Shown piece after piece: positions 52,242 to 61,245 of a stretch of DNA of 64,000 nucleotides; the stretch's first letter is position 1, and the number at the start of each line of letters is the position of its first letter. The notes under the pieces were generated by a model that worked only from the letters and a program-made list of their open reading frames with translations, had not been told where the DNA came from and made no database searches. The translations under genes were made by a program, and so were the position numbers. The DNA is taken from positions 372,001 through 436,000 of the forward strand of contig JANOZM010000014.1 in NCBI GenBank assembly GCA_031429355.1, in the 5' to 3' direction. This DNA comes from JANOZM01 sp031429355 (GTDB lineage: Bacteria; Pseudomonadota; Gammaproteobacteria; Burkholderiales; Burkholderiaceae_E).

Positions 52242-53219
52242 TTAGTCGGCGTACTCGCCAGCAGCTTTGATGATTGGAGTCCACTTGGTAATTTCGGCTT
52301 TTAGGTGAGCTTCTAATGCAGCTGGAGTTGCGCGTTCTTTGCTTACTGTTTGAGCGCCTAAATCATCGAACCGCTTGCGCAACGCTGGGTCAGCCAAGGC
52401 TGTTTGTAAAGCAGATACCAATTTATCGACTACTGGCTTCGGTGTGCCTTTAGGTGCATACAAACCATGCCATACCGATACTTGGAATGATGCCGAACCA
52501 CCTTCGCTTGTGGTTGGAATATCTTTTAAAGTTTCTAAACGTGCTGGGCTAGTAATAGCGATTGGCTTAACTTTGCCTGCTTTAACTTGTGCAGTAACCG
52601 ACGTTGTTTGGTCACACAACATATCGACTTGACCACCGATTAAATCGGTCATCGCTGGCGCTGTGCCTTTGTAGGGTACGGTAGTTAAGTCGACCTTGAT
52701 GCTGCTCATGTAAAGCAAACCACACAAGTGCGAGGCTGAACCCAAACCAGCATTGGCAAATGAAACTTTATTTTTGTTGGCGGCAACGTAAGTATTCAGC
52801 TCTTTTAAACTATTGACCGGCATGCCGGGCTTGGTCAACATAACCATCGGCACCTCGTTAATTAGGCCAACATATTCGAAGTCTTTGGTCACATCGAATG
52901 CAAGCTTGCGATACAAAGACGGGGCTGTAGCCATACCAATGTGATGGACCAAAATGCGGTAGCCGTCGGGCTGCGACTTAGCAATATCGCCAACGCCAAT
53001 TACGCCACCAACACCGGCTTTGTTTTCGACTACAACGGTCGTTCCGAGTGATTTCTCCATCGCTTGGGCTAAAGTACGGGCCACGATGTCAGTTGGGCCG
53101 CCAGCCGCAAAGCCGACCACAATGGTGACGGGCTTGCTTGGGTAAACCGCCTGCGCGTTAACCAAATTAGGGGCAATAAACGCGCTAGCGATCAGCGTGC
53201 TTAACAATACTTTTTTCAT
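52242..53219 (-). CDS. Bug/TctC-type periplasmic solute-binding protein
   Basis: A 325-residue Bug protein. Signal peptide ends VNAQA; the family phrases are YPSKPVTIVVGFAAGGPTDI, VVVENKAGVGGVIGVGDIAK and DGYRILVHHIG. It should bind a small carboxylate in the periplasm. Its position is odd: it lies between the ligase-associated exonuclease and the ligase, one base from the latter, so the ligase is probably transcribed with it. Confidence 0.9.
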   Translation of the reverse strand: MKKVLLSTLIASAFIAPNLVNAQAVYPSKPVTIVVGFAAGGPTDIVARTLAQAMEKSLGTTVVVENKAGVGGVIGVGDIAKSQPDGYRILVHHIGMATAPSLYRKLAFDVTKDFEYVGLINEVPMVMLTKPGMPVNSLKELNTYVAANKNKVSFANAGLGSASHLCGLLYMSSIKVDLTTVPYKGTAPAMTDLIGGQVDMLCDQTTSVTAQVKAGKVKPIAITSPARLETLKDIPTTSEGGSASFQVSVWHGLYAPKGTPKPVVDKLVSALQTALADPALRKRFDDLGAQTVSKERATPAALEAHLKAEITKWTPIIKAAGEYAD

Positions 53220-53341
53220 GAATTGGTCTCGTTTAGTTTTAGTTAGAAATTTAATCTCTGCGAGTATAACGACAGGCTTTAAGTTTTGTTGACCACCATC
53301 AAAGCGATAAGGTTAAAAAATGCTCAAAATAAGTACAACCC

Positions 53342-54361
53342 CTAAGGGTGGGTTTCCACAACCGAATCGTCACTTTCTGCGCTAGTGCCGTACTCCGTCT
53401 GAAAAGCTCGGGCTTGCAAACCTTGCTCGTTAAGCCAACGAACCATAACGGGCACGTAACCGTGAGTCACGATGACTTGCTCGGCTTGGCTAGCGCGAAT
53501 AGCTAATTGAAGACCCGGCCAGTCTGCATGGTCGGACAACACAAATCCGCGATCCATCGCGCGCCGACGTCGCGCACCGCGTAGCTGCATCCAACCCGAA
53601 GCAAAGGCATCCGAAAAAGATCCAAAGCGCTTCATCCAAGCAGAGCCCGCTACCGACGGAGGAGCCAGCACAAGACACTTTGAAAGTTCTTTCTTATCGG
53701 TTATCTCAGTTGCGCTAAAAGTGTCGGGCAAGTCGACTCCCGCCTCTCGGTACGCTTGACTAAGCGGCTCTACGGCGCCGTGGCAAACAATAGGCCCAAT
53801 GCTGCGATCAACTCCGCCCAAAATACGCTGCGCCTTACCCAAAGAATAGCCATACAACACACTGGCCTTGCCGTTGTTAGCGTTGTCTTGCCACCATTGA
53901 TTGATGGATTGAAAAATTTGTTGCTCCGGCGTCCATTGATAAATTGGCAGGCCAAATGTCGACTCGGTAATAAACGTATGGCAACTTACTGACTCGAATG
54001 CGTCACAGGTTTTATCGGGCTCAACTTTGTAATCTCCTGAAGCGACCCAAATTTGACCACGATATTCAACCCGCACTTGCGATGATCCTAAAATATGCCC
54101 CGCAGGGTGCAAGGAAATTTTTACGCCATTAACCGTTAAAGTTTCACCGAACGGCAAGCCAAAAAAGTTTACTTTGCCTAATCGCACTTTAACCAGACCC
54201 GTTGCGCGCGCAGCCCCAATATACTGCCCCATACCCCAACGCGCATGGTCAGCGTGGCAATGGGTAATTACCGCACGATCTACGGGCCGCCAAGGGTCGA
54301 TGTAAAACTGCCCTGCCTCGCAATATAGGCCTTGCGGTCTTAGTGTAATTAAATCATTCAT
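53342..54361 (-). CDS. Ligase-associated DNA exonuclease (SNM1/Pso2-like metallo-beta-lactamase fold)
   Basis: A 339-residue metallo-beta-lactamase-fold nuclease. Metal ligands are His34, His36, Asp38 and His39 (ITHCHADHARWG), with HPAGHILGSSQV, SGDYKVEPDKTCD and FVLSDHADWPG as further conserved segments. The family is encoded beside ATP-dependent ligases and is thought to trim ends in repair. Here the ligase gene is one gene further on. It starts 17 bases after clsB. Confidence 0.9.
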   Translation of the reverse strand: MNDLITLRPQGLYCEAGQFYIDPWRPVDRAVITHCHADHARWGMGQYIGAARATGLVKVRLGKVNFFGLPFGETLTVNGVKISLHPAGHILGSSQVRVEYRGQIWVASGDYKVEPDKTCDAFESVSCHTFITESTFGLPIYQWTPEQQIFQSINQWWQDNANNGKASVLYGYSLGKAQRILGGVDRSIGPIVCHGAVEPLSQAYREAGVDLPDTFSATEITDKKELSKCLVLAPPSVAGSAWMKRFGSFSDAFASGWMQLRGARRRRAMDRGFVLSDHADWPGLQLAIRASQAEQVIVTHGYVPVMVRWLNEQGLQARAFQTEYGTSAESDDSVVETHP

Positions 54362-54378
54362 GGGTCATTTAGAGCGCG

Positions 54379-55686
54379 CTAGTAGCGACCCGCGATGCCA
54401 CTTAAAGCAACGGCTACGCGCATTAAACCAAACGCGGCCCGGTGCACTAACCGCTTAACCCAACTAATTTGTTTTCGCGAGTGCAACAAAACAGCTTGTC
54501 CACCATCGGCAATACCGGCCTCTACTTTCGTACGCAGTTGATCTGCAAACTCTTGATCGAGCACCACAATATTAGCCTCCCTTGCTAACAGCAAACTAAA
54601 CGGGTCGATATTGGATGAGCCTACGGTGACCCAGTCATCGGCCAAGGCTACCTTGGCATGTAAAAAGCTTTTTTTGTATTCGAAAATTTCGATGCCTGCT
54701 GCCAACAGTTCATCGTAAATAGCTTGGGTAGCCCAATGCTGCATTTTGTATTCGGCAATTCCTTGCAGTAACAAGCGAACGCGCACGCCGCGCTGGGCCG
54801 CTAAAATTAGCGCACGACGAAACTTTGTGCCCGGCAAGAAATAAGCATTAGCAATTAGAATTTCACGCCGTGATCGACCGATAGCGCGTAAATAACTTTT
54901 CTCAATTGCTTTGCGAAATCGAAAATTATCGCGCGGAATAAACTTGGCCTTATACGGGCCAACAGGATCGATAACAGAACTTATACTTTCTGGTACCGAT
55001 AGCTTATTTTTCTCGATGCTGGGAAATCCATTCGGCAATTTTAGAGTCGCTAACTGCCACCACATTCGACTAACGGCCAAATGCACAGTGGCCACTAAAG
55101 GCCCACGTATACGCACTGCAAAATCAAAACGCGGCTCATCTAAAACGCCGTGATTAGGGTCGTAAAAATCATCGAGCACGTTAATTCCACCTACAAATGC
55201 AACTGCGCCATCAATCAACGCTAGTTTGCGATGCAAGCGCCGCAAACGTTGGCGCTCAAAGGTAATGTAACGCTTTTCGGGACGAAACACTTGCCATTGC
55301 ACTGCAGCACTGGTGAACTGATCGGTAAAGCTTTTGTGCAGACCCTTTGACCCAAAACCATCAACCACCAAATGCACCGCTACACCTCGGATGGCTGCAC
55401 GCGAAAGCGCTGCCGCAATGCGCTGTCCGCTCGCGTCGTATTCAAAAATGTAGGTTTCTAAGAAAACTTCACTTTTGGCTAAATCAATTTGCGTTTCTAG
55501 TTCGGGGAAAAATTCTTGACCACCAGACAGTAACAACAAATCGTTACCCACACTGTAGTCCGGCTCTAAGCTCGAGAACCAAGAGGTTTCTACACGCGTG
55601 CCCCGCACTGAACCGAGTGCTTGATTTGGGGAGAGCTTAGTAGATGAAACCTGCTCCGGAATTTCGTTGGGGGTCGGTTGGCTCAT
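54379..55686 (-). CDS. clsB: Cardiolipin synthase B
   Basis: A 435-residue phospholipase D-superfamily enzyme. Two HKD motifs are complete: His152/Lys154/Asp159 (LHRKLALIDGAVAFVGG) and His343/Lys345/Asp350 (LHAKVALADDWVTVGSSN). There is no N-terminal membrane helix, which matches ClsB rather than ClsA. It joins phospholipids to make cardiolipin at the inner membrane. It follows the EEP-family gene by 41 bases, the common Burkholderiales arrangement. Confidence 0.9.
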   Translation of the reverse strand: MSQPTPNEIPEQVSSTKLSPNQALGSVRGTRVETSWFSSLEPDYSVGNDLLLLSGGQEFFPELETQIDLAKSEVFLETYIFEYDASGQRIAAALSRAAIRGVAVHLVVDGFGSKGLHKSFTDQFTSAAVQWQVFRPEKRYITFERQRLRRLHRKLALIDGAVAFVGGINVLDDFYDPNHGVLDEPRFDFAVRIRGPLVATVHLAVSRMWWQLATLKLPNGFPSIEKNKLSVPESISSVIDPVGPYKAKFIPRDNFRFRKAIEKSYLRAIGRSRREILIANAYFLPGTKFRRALILAAQRGVRVRLLLQGIAEYKMQHWATQAIYDELLAAGIEIFEYKKSFLHAKVALADDWVTVGSSNIDPFSLLLAREANIVVLDQEFADQLRTKVEAGIADGGQAVLLHSRKQISWVKRLVHRAAFGLMRVAVALSGIAGRY

Positions 55687-55727
55687 GGTCGGTTGGATTG
55701 CAGTCAGTTTGCAGACTAGTCCGCACC

Positions 55728-56609
55728 TTAAGGCAATAACTCTAAATCAGCAACTAAGGGTGCATGGTCCGACAGACGCGCCCACGCCGGACCACGCATG
55801 ACTTGCACCGAGCGCGTAACAAATCCGCGTTGATAAATTCGATCCATTTGAAGCCACGGTAGCAGTGCAGGAAAGGTTCGCGCGCCACGAATACTTTGCA
55901 ATTGATTGCCCGCGCGAACAATACCTTTAGCCACTTGATCCAAGCCCGCTTTTGCAAAAGGACGGGCAATAAAATCGCTCGCTTTTTTCTGAAAAGGGCC
56001 AACCCAGTGCTGATCGTCAAACACTTCGCTTACTGACAATCGTTTATATAACGTTGCACTTAAAGTGTGGCGCCAGTCGTTAAAATCTCCAGCAATTAGT
56101 AAGGGCTGGTCGTTTGGAATTTCGCGCTCAATCCAAGCAATTAACGCTTCGGTTTGTCGAGCCCGCGAGCGCGCCAACAACCCAAAATGAATAACAAAGC
56201 AGTGCACTTCTCTTTTTTCCATACGGACGATGCAATGTAAAACTCCGCGCTTTTCAAGAGCATGGTCTGAGACATCGCGATGCTCGCGTTTTTCAATTAC
56301 AAAGCGCGATAGCAAGGCATTGCCGTGGTGTCCATGGAGATAGGTTGCATTTTGCCCGTAAGCTGTTTCAAACGCATGACGGCGTTGGGTAGATTTTGCT
56401 AAGTACACGTTTTGCGGTTCGTCGGGCCACGCTTCAATGCGTAGAGCGTGCCGATCATTCTGGCCCTGCACTTCTTGCAAAAAGACTAGGTCGGACTCTA
56501 AGTCGTTTAGCCGGTTTCTTAGTTCTTGAATGGTTGCGTGGTGGCGCAAACCAAAAAGGCGCCGTGAGACGCCTTTATGGATATTGTAGGTTGCAACTCT
56601 AAGCTTCAA
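55728..56609 (-). CDS. Endonuclease/exonuclease/phosphatase-family protein
   Basis: A 293-residue EEP-fold hydrolase: LRVATYNIHKGVSRRLFGLR (Asn ligand), SDLVFLQEVQGQND (catalytic Glu), PLLIAGDFNDWRHTL (Asp, Asn) and LSDHAPLVADLE (Asp-His). All metal and catalytic residues are there. Lies directly before clsB. It could act on a phospholipid-linked or nucleic acid substrate; the family alone does not decide. Confidence 0.88.
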   Translation of the reverse strand: MKLRVATYNIHKGVSRRLFGLRHHATIQELRNRLNDLESDLVFLQEVQGQNDRHALRIEAWPDEPQNVYLAKSTQRRHAFETAYGQNATYLHGHHGNALLSRFVIEKREHRDVSDHALEKRGVLHCIVRMEKREVHCFVIHFGLLARSRARQTEALIAWIEREIPNDQPLLIAGDFNDWRHTLSATLYKRLSVSEVFDDQHWVGPFQKKASDFIARPFAKAGLDQVAKGIVRAGNQLQSIRGARTFPALLPWLQMDRIYQRGFVTRSVQVMRGPAWARLSDHAPLVADLELLP

Positions 56610-56655
56610 CGAACCTGCCCTATGTTAATTAGCAATCTAATTGGTACGATCAAGA

Positions 56656-58452
56656 TTAAGTCTTAGCCACTTCAACCGTGCGTAATCGAATATGCAACTC
56701 GCGTAATTGCTTTTCGTCCACGACCGAAGGAGCGGACGTTAACAAACACTGCGCGCGTTGGGTTTTCGGGAAAGCAATCACATCACGAATCGATTCAGCG
56801 CCGACCAGCATCGTAACTAACCGATCCAAGCCGAACGCAATACCACCGTGAGGCGGTGCGCCGTACTGCAACGCATCCAGTAAGAAACCAAACTTTAAGC
56901 GCGCTTCTTCCGCATCAATTTTTAAAGCACGGAACACTTTGCTTTGCACTTCTTGCTTATGAATACGAACCGAACCACCGCCCATTTCCCAGCCATTCAA
57001 GACTAAGTCGTACGCTTTTGCTATGCACTTACTAGGATCAGTAGTCATAAAGTCTTCGTGACCGTCTTTAGGTGCGGTAAACGGATGATGTACCGCAGAC
57101 CAACGATCGCCTTCTTCATCAAACTCGAACATTGGGAAGTCAACAACCCACAACAATTGCCATTTGCCTTGTAATAAGCCATTGGCTTTACCAAACTCGC
57201 TGTGCCCGATTTTGTTACGCAAAGCACCTAATGAATCATTGACGATTTTCGCTTTGCTCGCTGCAAAGAACAAAATATCGCCGTCTTTTGCACCAGAGCG
57301 CTCTAAGATGGACTTTAACGCTTCATCGGATAAGTTCTTAACAATCGGTGATTGCAAACCTTCGCGGCCCTTGGCCACTTCGTTTACCTTAATCCATGCC
57401 AAACCTTTAGCGCCGTAAATCGACACGAACTGTGTGTACTGATCTATTTCACCACGGCTAATGGCTGCACCGCCTGGCACACACAACGCAGCAACGCGAC
57501 CGCCATCTAAATTAGCCGCATCGGCAAACACTTTAAAGTCGACGTTTTTCATAACGTCGGTTAGTTCAGTAAACTTTAACTGAACGCGCAAGTCGGGCTT
57601 ATCGCTACCGTAGTCACGCATTGCTTCGCTGTACGGCATGCAAGGGATGTCGGCCGGTAAATCGACATCGATACAGGCTTTAAACACTGTGCGGAACATA
57701 TCGCCAAAAATTTCACGAATTTCTTCTTCGGTTAAGAACGAAGTTTCGCAATCGATTTGGGTGAATTCGGGTTGCCGATCGGCACGTAAATCTTCGTCGC
57801 GAAAGCACTTAGTAATTTGATAATAGCGATCAAAACCCGCCACCATTAACAATTGCTTAAACAATTGCGGTGACTGTGGCAGCGCAAAAAACTCGCCGGC
57901 ATGAACCCGCGAAGGCACTAAGTAATCGCGCGCACCCTCGGGTGTTGATTTGGTTAACATCGGTGTTTCGATATCCACAAAACCGAGTGTGTCTAAATAC
58001 TTACGAACCTCTAAGGCTGCTTTGTAACGCAGCATTAGGTTCTTTTGCATTTGCGGACGACGCAAATCCAAAACACGATGGGTTAAACGGGTTGTTTCGG
58101 ATAAATTTTCTTCATCAATTTGAAACGGTGGTGTAACCGAAGCATTTAGTACGACTAGCTCGTGGCACAACACTTCAATGCCGCCACTTTTTAAGTCGGC
58201 ATTTTCGGTGCCAGCAGGGCGGGCGCGCACTTTGCCGGTAATGCGAATACAAAACTCGTTGCGGATTCCTTCGGCGACAGCAAACATATCGGCACGATCT
58301 GGATCGCAGACAATTTGCGCCAAACCTTCACGGTCACGCAGATCGATAAAGATAACACCGCCATGATCACGCCGGCGATGCACCCAGCCATTAAGCACCA
58401 CGACTTGGTCAATGTGCTGAGTAGACACTAGGCCGGTGTAGCAAGTTCGCAT
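56656..58452 (-). CDS. aspS: Aspartyl-tRNA synthetase, probably non-discriminating
   Basis: A 598-residue bacterial-type class II synthetase. The N-terminal OB fold binds the anticodon (VLNGWVHRRRDHGGVIFIDL); motif 2 is FRDEDLRADRQPEFTQID; a GAD insertion lies in the middle; motif 3 is IAFGLDRLVTMLVG. It charges tRNA-Asp. The RRDHGG sequence (His30) matches the non-discriminating type, as in Pseudomonas, rather than the RRDLG of E. coli, so it may also charge tRNA-Asn for amidation by GatCAB. It starts 6 bases after DUF502. Confidence 0.95.
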   Translation of the reverse strand: MRTCYTGLVSTQHIDQVVVLNGWVHRRRDHGGVIFIDLRDREGLAQIVCDPDRADMFAVAEGIRNEFCIRITGKVRARPAGTENADLKSGGIEVLCHELVVLNASVTPPFQIDEENLSETTRLTHRVLDLRRPQMQKNLMLRYKAALEVRKYLDTLGFVDIETPMLTKSTPEGARDYLVPSRVHAGEFFALPQSPQLFKQLLMVAGFDRYYQITKCFRDEDLRADRQPEFTQIDCETSFLTEEEIREIFGDMFRTVFKACIDVDLPADIPCMPYSEAMRDYGSDKPDLRVQLKFTELTDVMKNVDFKVFADAANLDGGRVAALCVPGGAAISRGEIDQYTQFVSIYGAKGLAWIKVNEVAKGREGLQSPIVKNLSDEALKSILERSGAKDGDILFFAASKAKIVNDSLGALRNKIGHSEFGKANGLLQGKWQLLWVVDFPMFEFDEEGDRWSAVHHPFTAPKDGHEDFMTTDPSKCIAKAYDLVLNGWEMGGGSVRIHKQEVQSKVFRALKIDAEEARLKFGFLLDALQYGAPPHGGIAFGLDRLVTMLVGAESIRDVIAFPKTQRAQCLLTSAPSVVDEKQLRELHIRLRTVEVAKT

Positions 58453-58458
58453 GATCGA

Positions 58459-59070
58459 TTAATCCTTTTTTTGAATAAGCTGGTCGGGCGAGACAACGCC
58501 CATGGAAACTACATATTTCAATGCTTCATCCACCGACATATCCAGTGGCTTGACATCGCTTTCTCTCATCATTAAGAAAAAACCAGAGGTCGGGTTTGGC
58601 GTAGTGGGCACATAAACCGAAACCATTGGCTCGGTAAACATAACGCCTACTTCTTTGGCGGGAATACCGGTTTGAAAGGCGATTGTCCAACTACCTTCAC
58701 GCGGGTACTGCACCAACAAGGCTTTGCGAAACGCATTGCCAGAATCGGAAAATAAAGTATCACTAACTTGCTTAACGCTAGAATAAATTGAACGCACGAT
58801 TGGAATACGACCCAACAACAATTCCCAAAATGAAACTAAGCGCTGCCCTAAATAGTTGGCGGTTATTAGGCCAGTAATAAGAACAATCAGCACCGCCAAA
58901 ATTAGGCCGAAGCCGGGGATGTCGTAACCGATCAATTTGGCAGGCTGCCACGTGGCCGGTAACAGGCGCAAAGTGGGTTCCATGGCGCTAATAATAAAAT
59001 TTAGCACCCACAAAGTTATGACTAGGGGAACCCAAATTAGGAGCCCCGTAATGAGATAACGCTTAATCAT
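58459..59070 (-). CDS. DUF502-family inner-membrane protein
   Basis: A 203-residue membrane protein: two helices (YLITGLLIWVPLVITLWVLN and FGLILAVLIVLITGLITANY), then the conserved GQRLVSFWELLLGRIPIVRS and SIYSSVKQVSDTLF, then a soluble C-terminal domain. The function of the family is unknown. It lies between an FmdB-like gene (4-base overlap) and aspS, a conserved order in beta-proteobacteria. Confidence 0.9.
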   Translation of the reverse strand: MIKRYLITGLLIWVPLVITLWVLNFIISAMEPTLRLLPATWQPAKLIGYDIPGFGLILAVLIVLITGLITANYLGQRLVSFWELLLGRIPIVRSIYSSVKQVSDTLFSDSGNAFRKALLVQYPREGSWTIAFQTGIPAKEVGVMFTEPMVSVYVPTTPNPTSGFFLMMRESDVKPLDMSVDEALKYVVSMGVVSPDQLIQKKD

Positions 59071-59492
59071 GGATTAGTTGAATTCTTGCTTGAAGTAGCA
59101 GGCGGTGGGGAGCTCGAACTAGGGCTCGAACCAGAAGAGGTTGACGCTGGCGCAGCACTTGGCGCGGAGGAAGCCGCTGGCGTACTAGACGGAGCCGCGC
59201 TTGAGTCGTTTGATTTAGATTCGCCGCCGCTTTTTGCGTCATTGGTGCTTGGCGCAGCAGCAGGTGCCCCAGAAGCGGACTCTGAAGGCGATGCTGAAGG
59301 TTTTTTGCCACCATCACGAAAATCGGTAACGTACCAACCCGATCCTTTTAACTGGAATCCCGCAGCGGTAAGCTGGCGTTTTAGCCCCTCTTTGCTACAA
59401 GCCGGGCAAGTTGTCAGGCGTGGGTCTGCTAGCTTTTGTAGAAAATCTTGTTGGTGACCACACAGATCACATAGGTAAGCGTAAATCGGCAT
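59067..59492 (-). CDS. FmdB-family zinc-ribbon protein
   Basis: A 141-residue protein. The zinc ribbon has Cys8, Cys11, Cys29 and Cys32 (YAYLCDLCGHQQDF, TTCPACSKEGLKRQ) and the FmdB ending GSGWYVTDFR. The remaining half is a Ser/Ala/Pro-rich disordered tail. Possibly a nucleic-acid-binding regulatory protein; function unproven. First gene of the aspS operon. Confidence 0.88.
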   Translation of the reverse strand: MPIYAYLCDLCGHQQDFLQKLADPRLTTCPACSKEGLKRQLTAAGFQLKGSGWYVTDFRDGGKKPSASPSESASGAPAAAPSTNDAKSGGESKSNDSSAAPSSTPAASSAPSAAPASTSSGSSPSSSSPPPATSSKNSTNP

Positions 59493-59636
59493 AAGTCGAG
59501 GACTAATCTAGGGGTTAGGGGGCTTTTTCGGCCGTTCTTGCAGGAAACCCTAGATTTTATGCCACAAAGCCCAACTTAGCATTACGCATAGTGGCGCTAC
59601 CGCTGTCTATTGCAACAGGCAATTTAAGCAAACTCT

Positions 59637-60341
59637 TTATGCGAAATCTGGCAATCGGGTAACCATGGCAATGAGCTCCGGAACGGAGGAGCACCCGCTT
59701 TTTGCCAATGCGTTTTTTACGTGCGAACGCACGGTTGCCTCGGAGCGCGAACGAATATGGGCGATAGCTTTGGGCTTTAAACCAACCAAAACCCAGCGCA
59801 ACACCTCTTTTTCGCTTCCTGTAATGCCCGTACTGTCACAAAAAACTTGGAGCACTTCCTCGCGAATTTTGAGACCAGTCTCAATATGTACTTCGATGTC
59901 GCCTTGGGCTCTGAGGCTTAGGCCAACGGCAAATCGATTATGTAACCCAGCCAAAATAGCAAACCGCGGCTTGCCTGACTTGCGTACGGCATTGAGCTGC
60001 CGCTCCCAATACGGCAACTCCGAATCTAAAAACGGAACCAAGTGCCCATTGGCAACGCAAAATAATTGCCGATCGTCGAGTAGTTCTTCAGCCAGATAAT
60101 TTTTGCGCCGAACTCGATCGGTTCCATCTAAAATAAAGATCGCATGAACCGCGTTGGGCAATGGTTCGGTAGCGTAAAACTCCGAAGTGTCTGGCTCGTA
60201 ATAGGCCAATACGTCTTTTATGAGCGGCAGGACGTTGGACTTTGTCGAAGGAACATGATGTTCACGGATTGCCGGAGGCCGCACTAAATCCGAAGAAAGG
60301 CTACCTTGCCTTGTGTCAGGTTTTAATTCGAATGTGTACAT
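59637..60341 (-). CDS. LuxR-type HTH transcriptional regulator without receiver domain
   Basis: A 234-residue protein. The last 65 residues are a LuxR/FixJ-type HTH (ITGSEKEVLRWVLVGLKPKA, then SRSEATVRSHVKNALAKSG). The N-terminal 150 residues are not a receiver; the stretch AVHAIFILDGTDRVRRKNYL recalls a PAS-like sensor, but this is weak. It is divergent to a NarL-type response regulator, so a shared control region with palindromes lies between. Confidence 0.8.
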   Translation of the reverse strand: MYTFELKPDTRQGSLSSDLVRPPAIREHHVPSTKSNVLPLIKDVLAYYEPDTSEFYATEPLPNAVHAIFILDGTDRVRRKNYLAEELLDDRQLFCVANGHLVPFLDSELPYWERQLNAVRKSGKPRFAILAGLHNRFAVGLSLRAQGDIEVHIETGLKIREEVLQVFCDSTGITGSEKEVLRWVLVGLKPKAIAHIRSRSEATVRSHVKNALAKSGCSSVPELIAMVTRLPDFA

Positions 60342-60410
60342 ATCTAGTATCTCCCTTCGGCCAAGATATCGAAGAGAGCATCAACTTACAATCCAGCTAA
60401 TGGCCAATTT

Positions 60411-60433
60411 TTGGCTAGCCAACCGGCTAGCCG
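60411..60433. promoter_or_regulatory. Paired palindromes between divergent regulators
   Basis: TTGGCTAGCCAA (60411-60422) and CGGCTAGCCG (60424-60433) share the core GGCTAGCC, 14 bases apart. They lie between the LuxR-type gene (70 bases) and the NarL-type gene (74 bases). Good candidate operators for one of the two. Confidence 0.5.
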
Positions 60434-60506
60434 TTAAACCGAGAAATACTACTAGGTACAATCGTCGGGCTACGCTAGCATTTCGTTATACCAATAAAAT
60501 TACCTT

Positions 60507-61205
60507 ATGCACATCCTACTTATCGACGATCATGCACTGTTTCGGAGCGGTCTAAAGTTCTTACTTTCAGACCTTGACGAAAGTTTGGTCTTTGCCGAGG
60601 CGGCCACTTTGAAAGAAGCGGAAAAGAACAGCCATCAACAGTTCGACTTAATTCTACTCGACTGGAATTTACCTGGGCACAAAGGCGAGACTACGCTGGC
60701 TCGAGTGCGCGAATTGTTTACAGAAGCGACAATTGTCATATTATCGGGCGAAGAAGACCCAGCGTTAGTTCGCAAAGCCGTCGATTTGGGTGCTTCTGGA
60801 TTCATTCCAAAATCTTCATTACCAGTAGTCATGGTTTCTGCACTTAGGCTTGTCCTCGCTGGAGGTATTTATCTGCCCGCAGAATTGTTGTTTCAAAATC
60901 AAACTACGCGCTTTGCAAACCAAAATAGCAACCCACCAACTTTTAATCCTTTAAGTTTTTTGAGCGAACGGCAACAACAAGCCTTAATGCTTGCAGTTAA
61001 AGGAAAATCAAACAAAGAAATTTCTCGCGAGCTTGAGGTTTCCGAAGGCACCGTTAAGCAACATCTATCAACCGCGTTTCGATTGCTAAATGTAAACAAT
61101 CGAACCGAAGCTGTTTATGCCGTTGCCGAGCTAGAGCGTAATGCAATTCAAAACACAACAGCCGAGCCTGACCGCACCGAACTAATGAGCTCACTCGACA
61201 AGTGA
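60507..61205 (+). CDS. NarL/FixJ-family response regulator
   Basis: A 232-residue regulator. The receiver has Asp7/Asp8 (LLIDDHALF), phosphoacceptor Asp52 (LILLDWNLPGHKG) and a Lys at the KSS segment (FIPKSSLP). The C-terminal LuxR-type HTH is LSERQQQALMLAVKGKSNKE, then LEVSEGTVKQHLSTAFRLLN. It is followed 40 bases later by a hybrid kinase on the same strand, its likely partner. Confidence 0.92.
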   Translation: MHILLIDDHALFRSGLKFLLSDLDESLVFAEAATLKEAEKNSHQQFDLILLDWNLPGHKGETTLARVRELFTEATIVILSGEEDPALVRKAVDLGASGFIPKSSLPVVMVSALRLVLAGGIYLPAELLFQNQTTRFANQNSNPPTFNPLSFLSERQQQALMLAVKGKSNKEISRELEVSEGTVKQHLSTAFRLLNVNNRTEAVYAVAELERNAIQNTTAEPDRTELMSSLDK

Positions 61206-61245
61206 TTGTTGTGAACATTTTATAATTAGAATTGCGCCCTCCACC

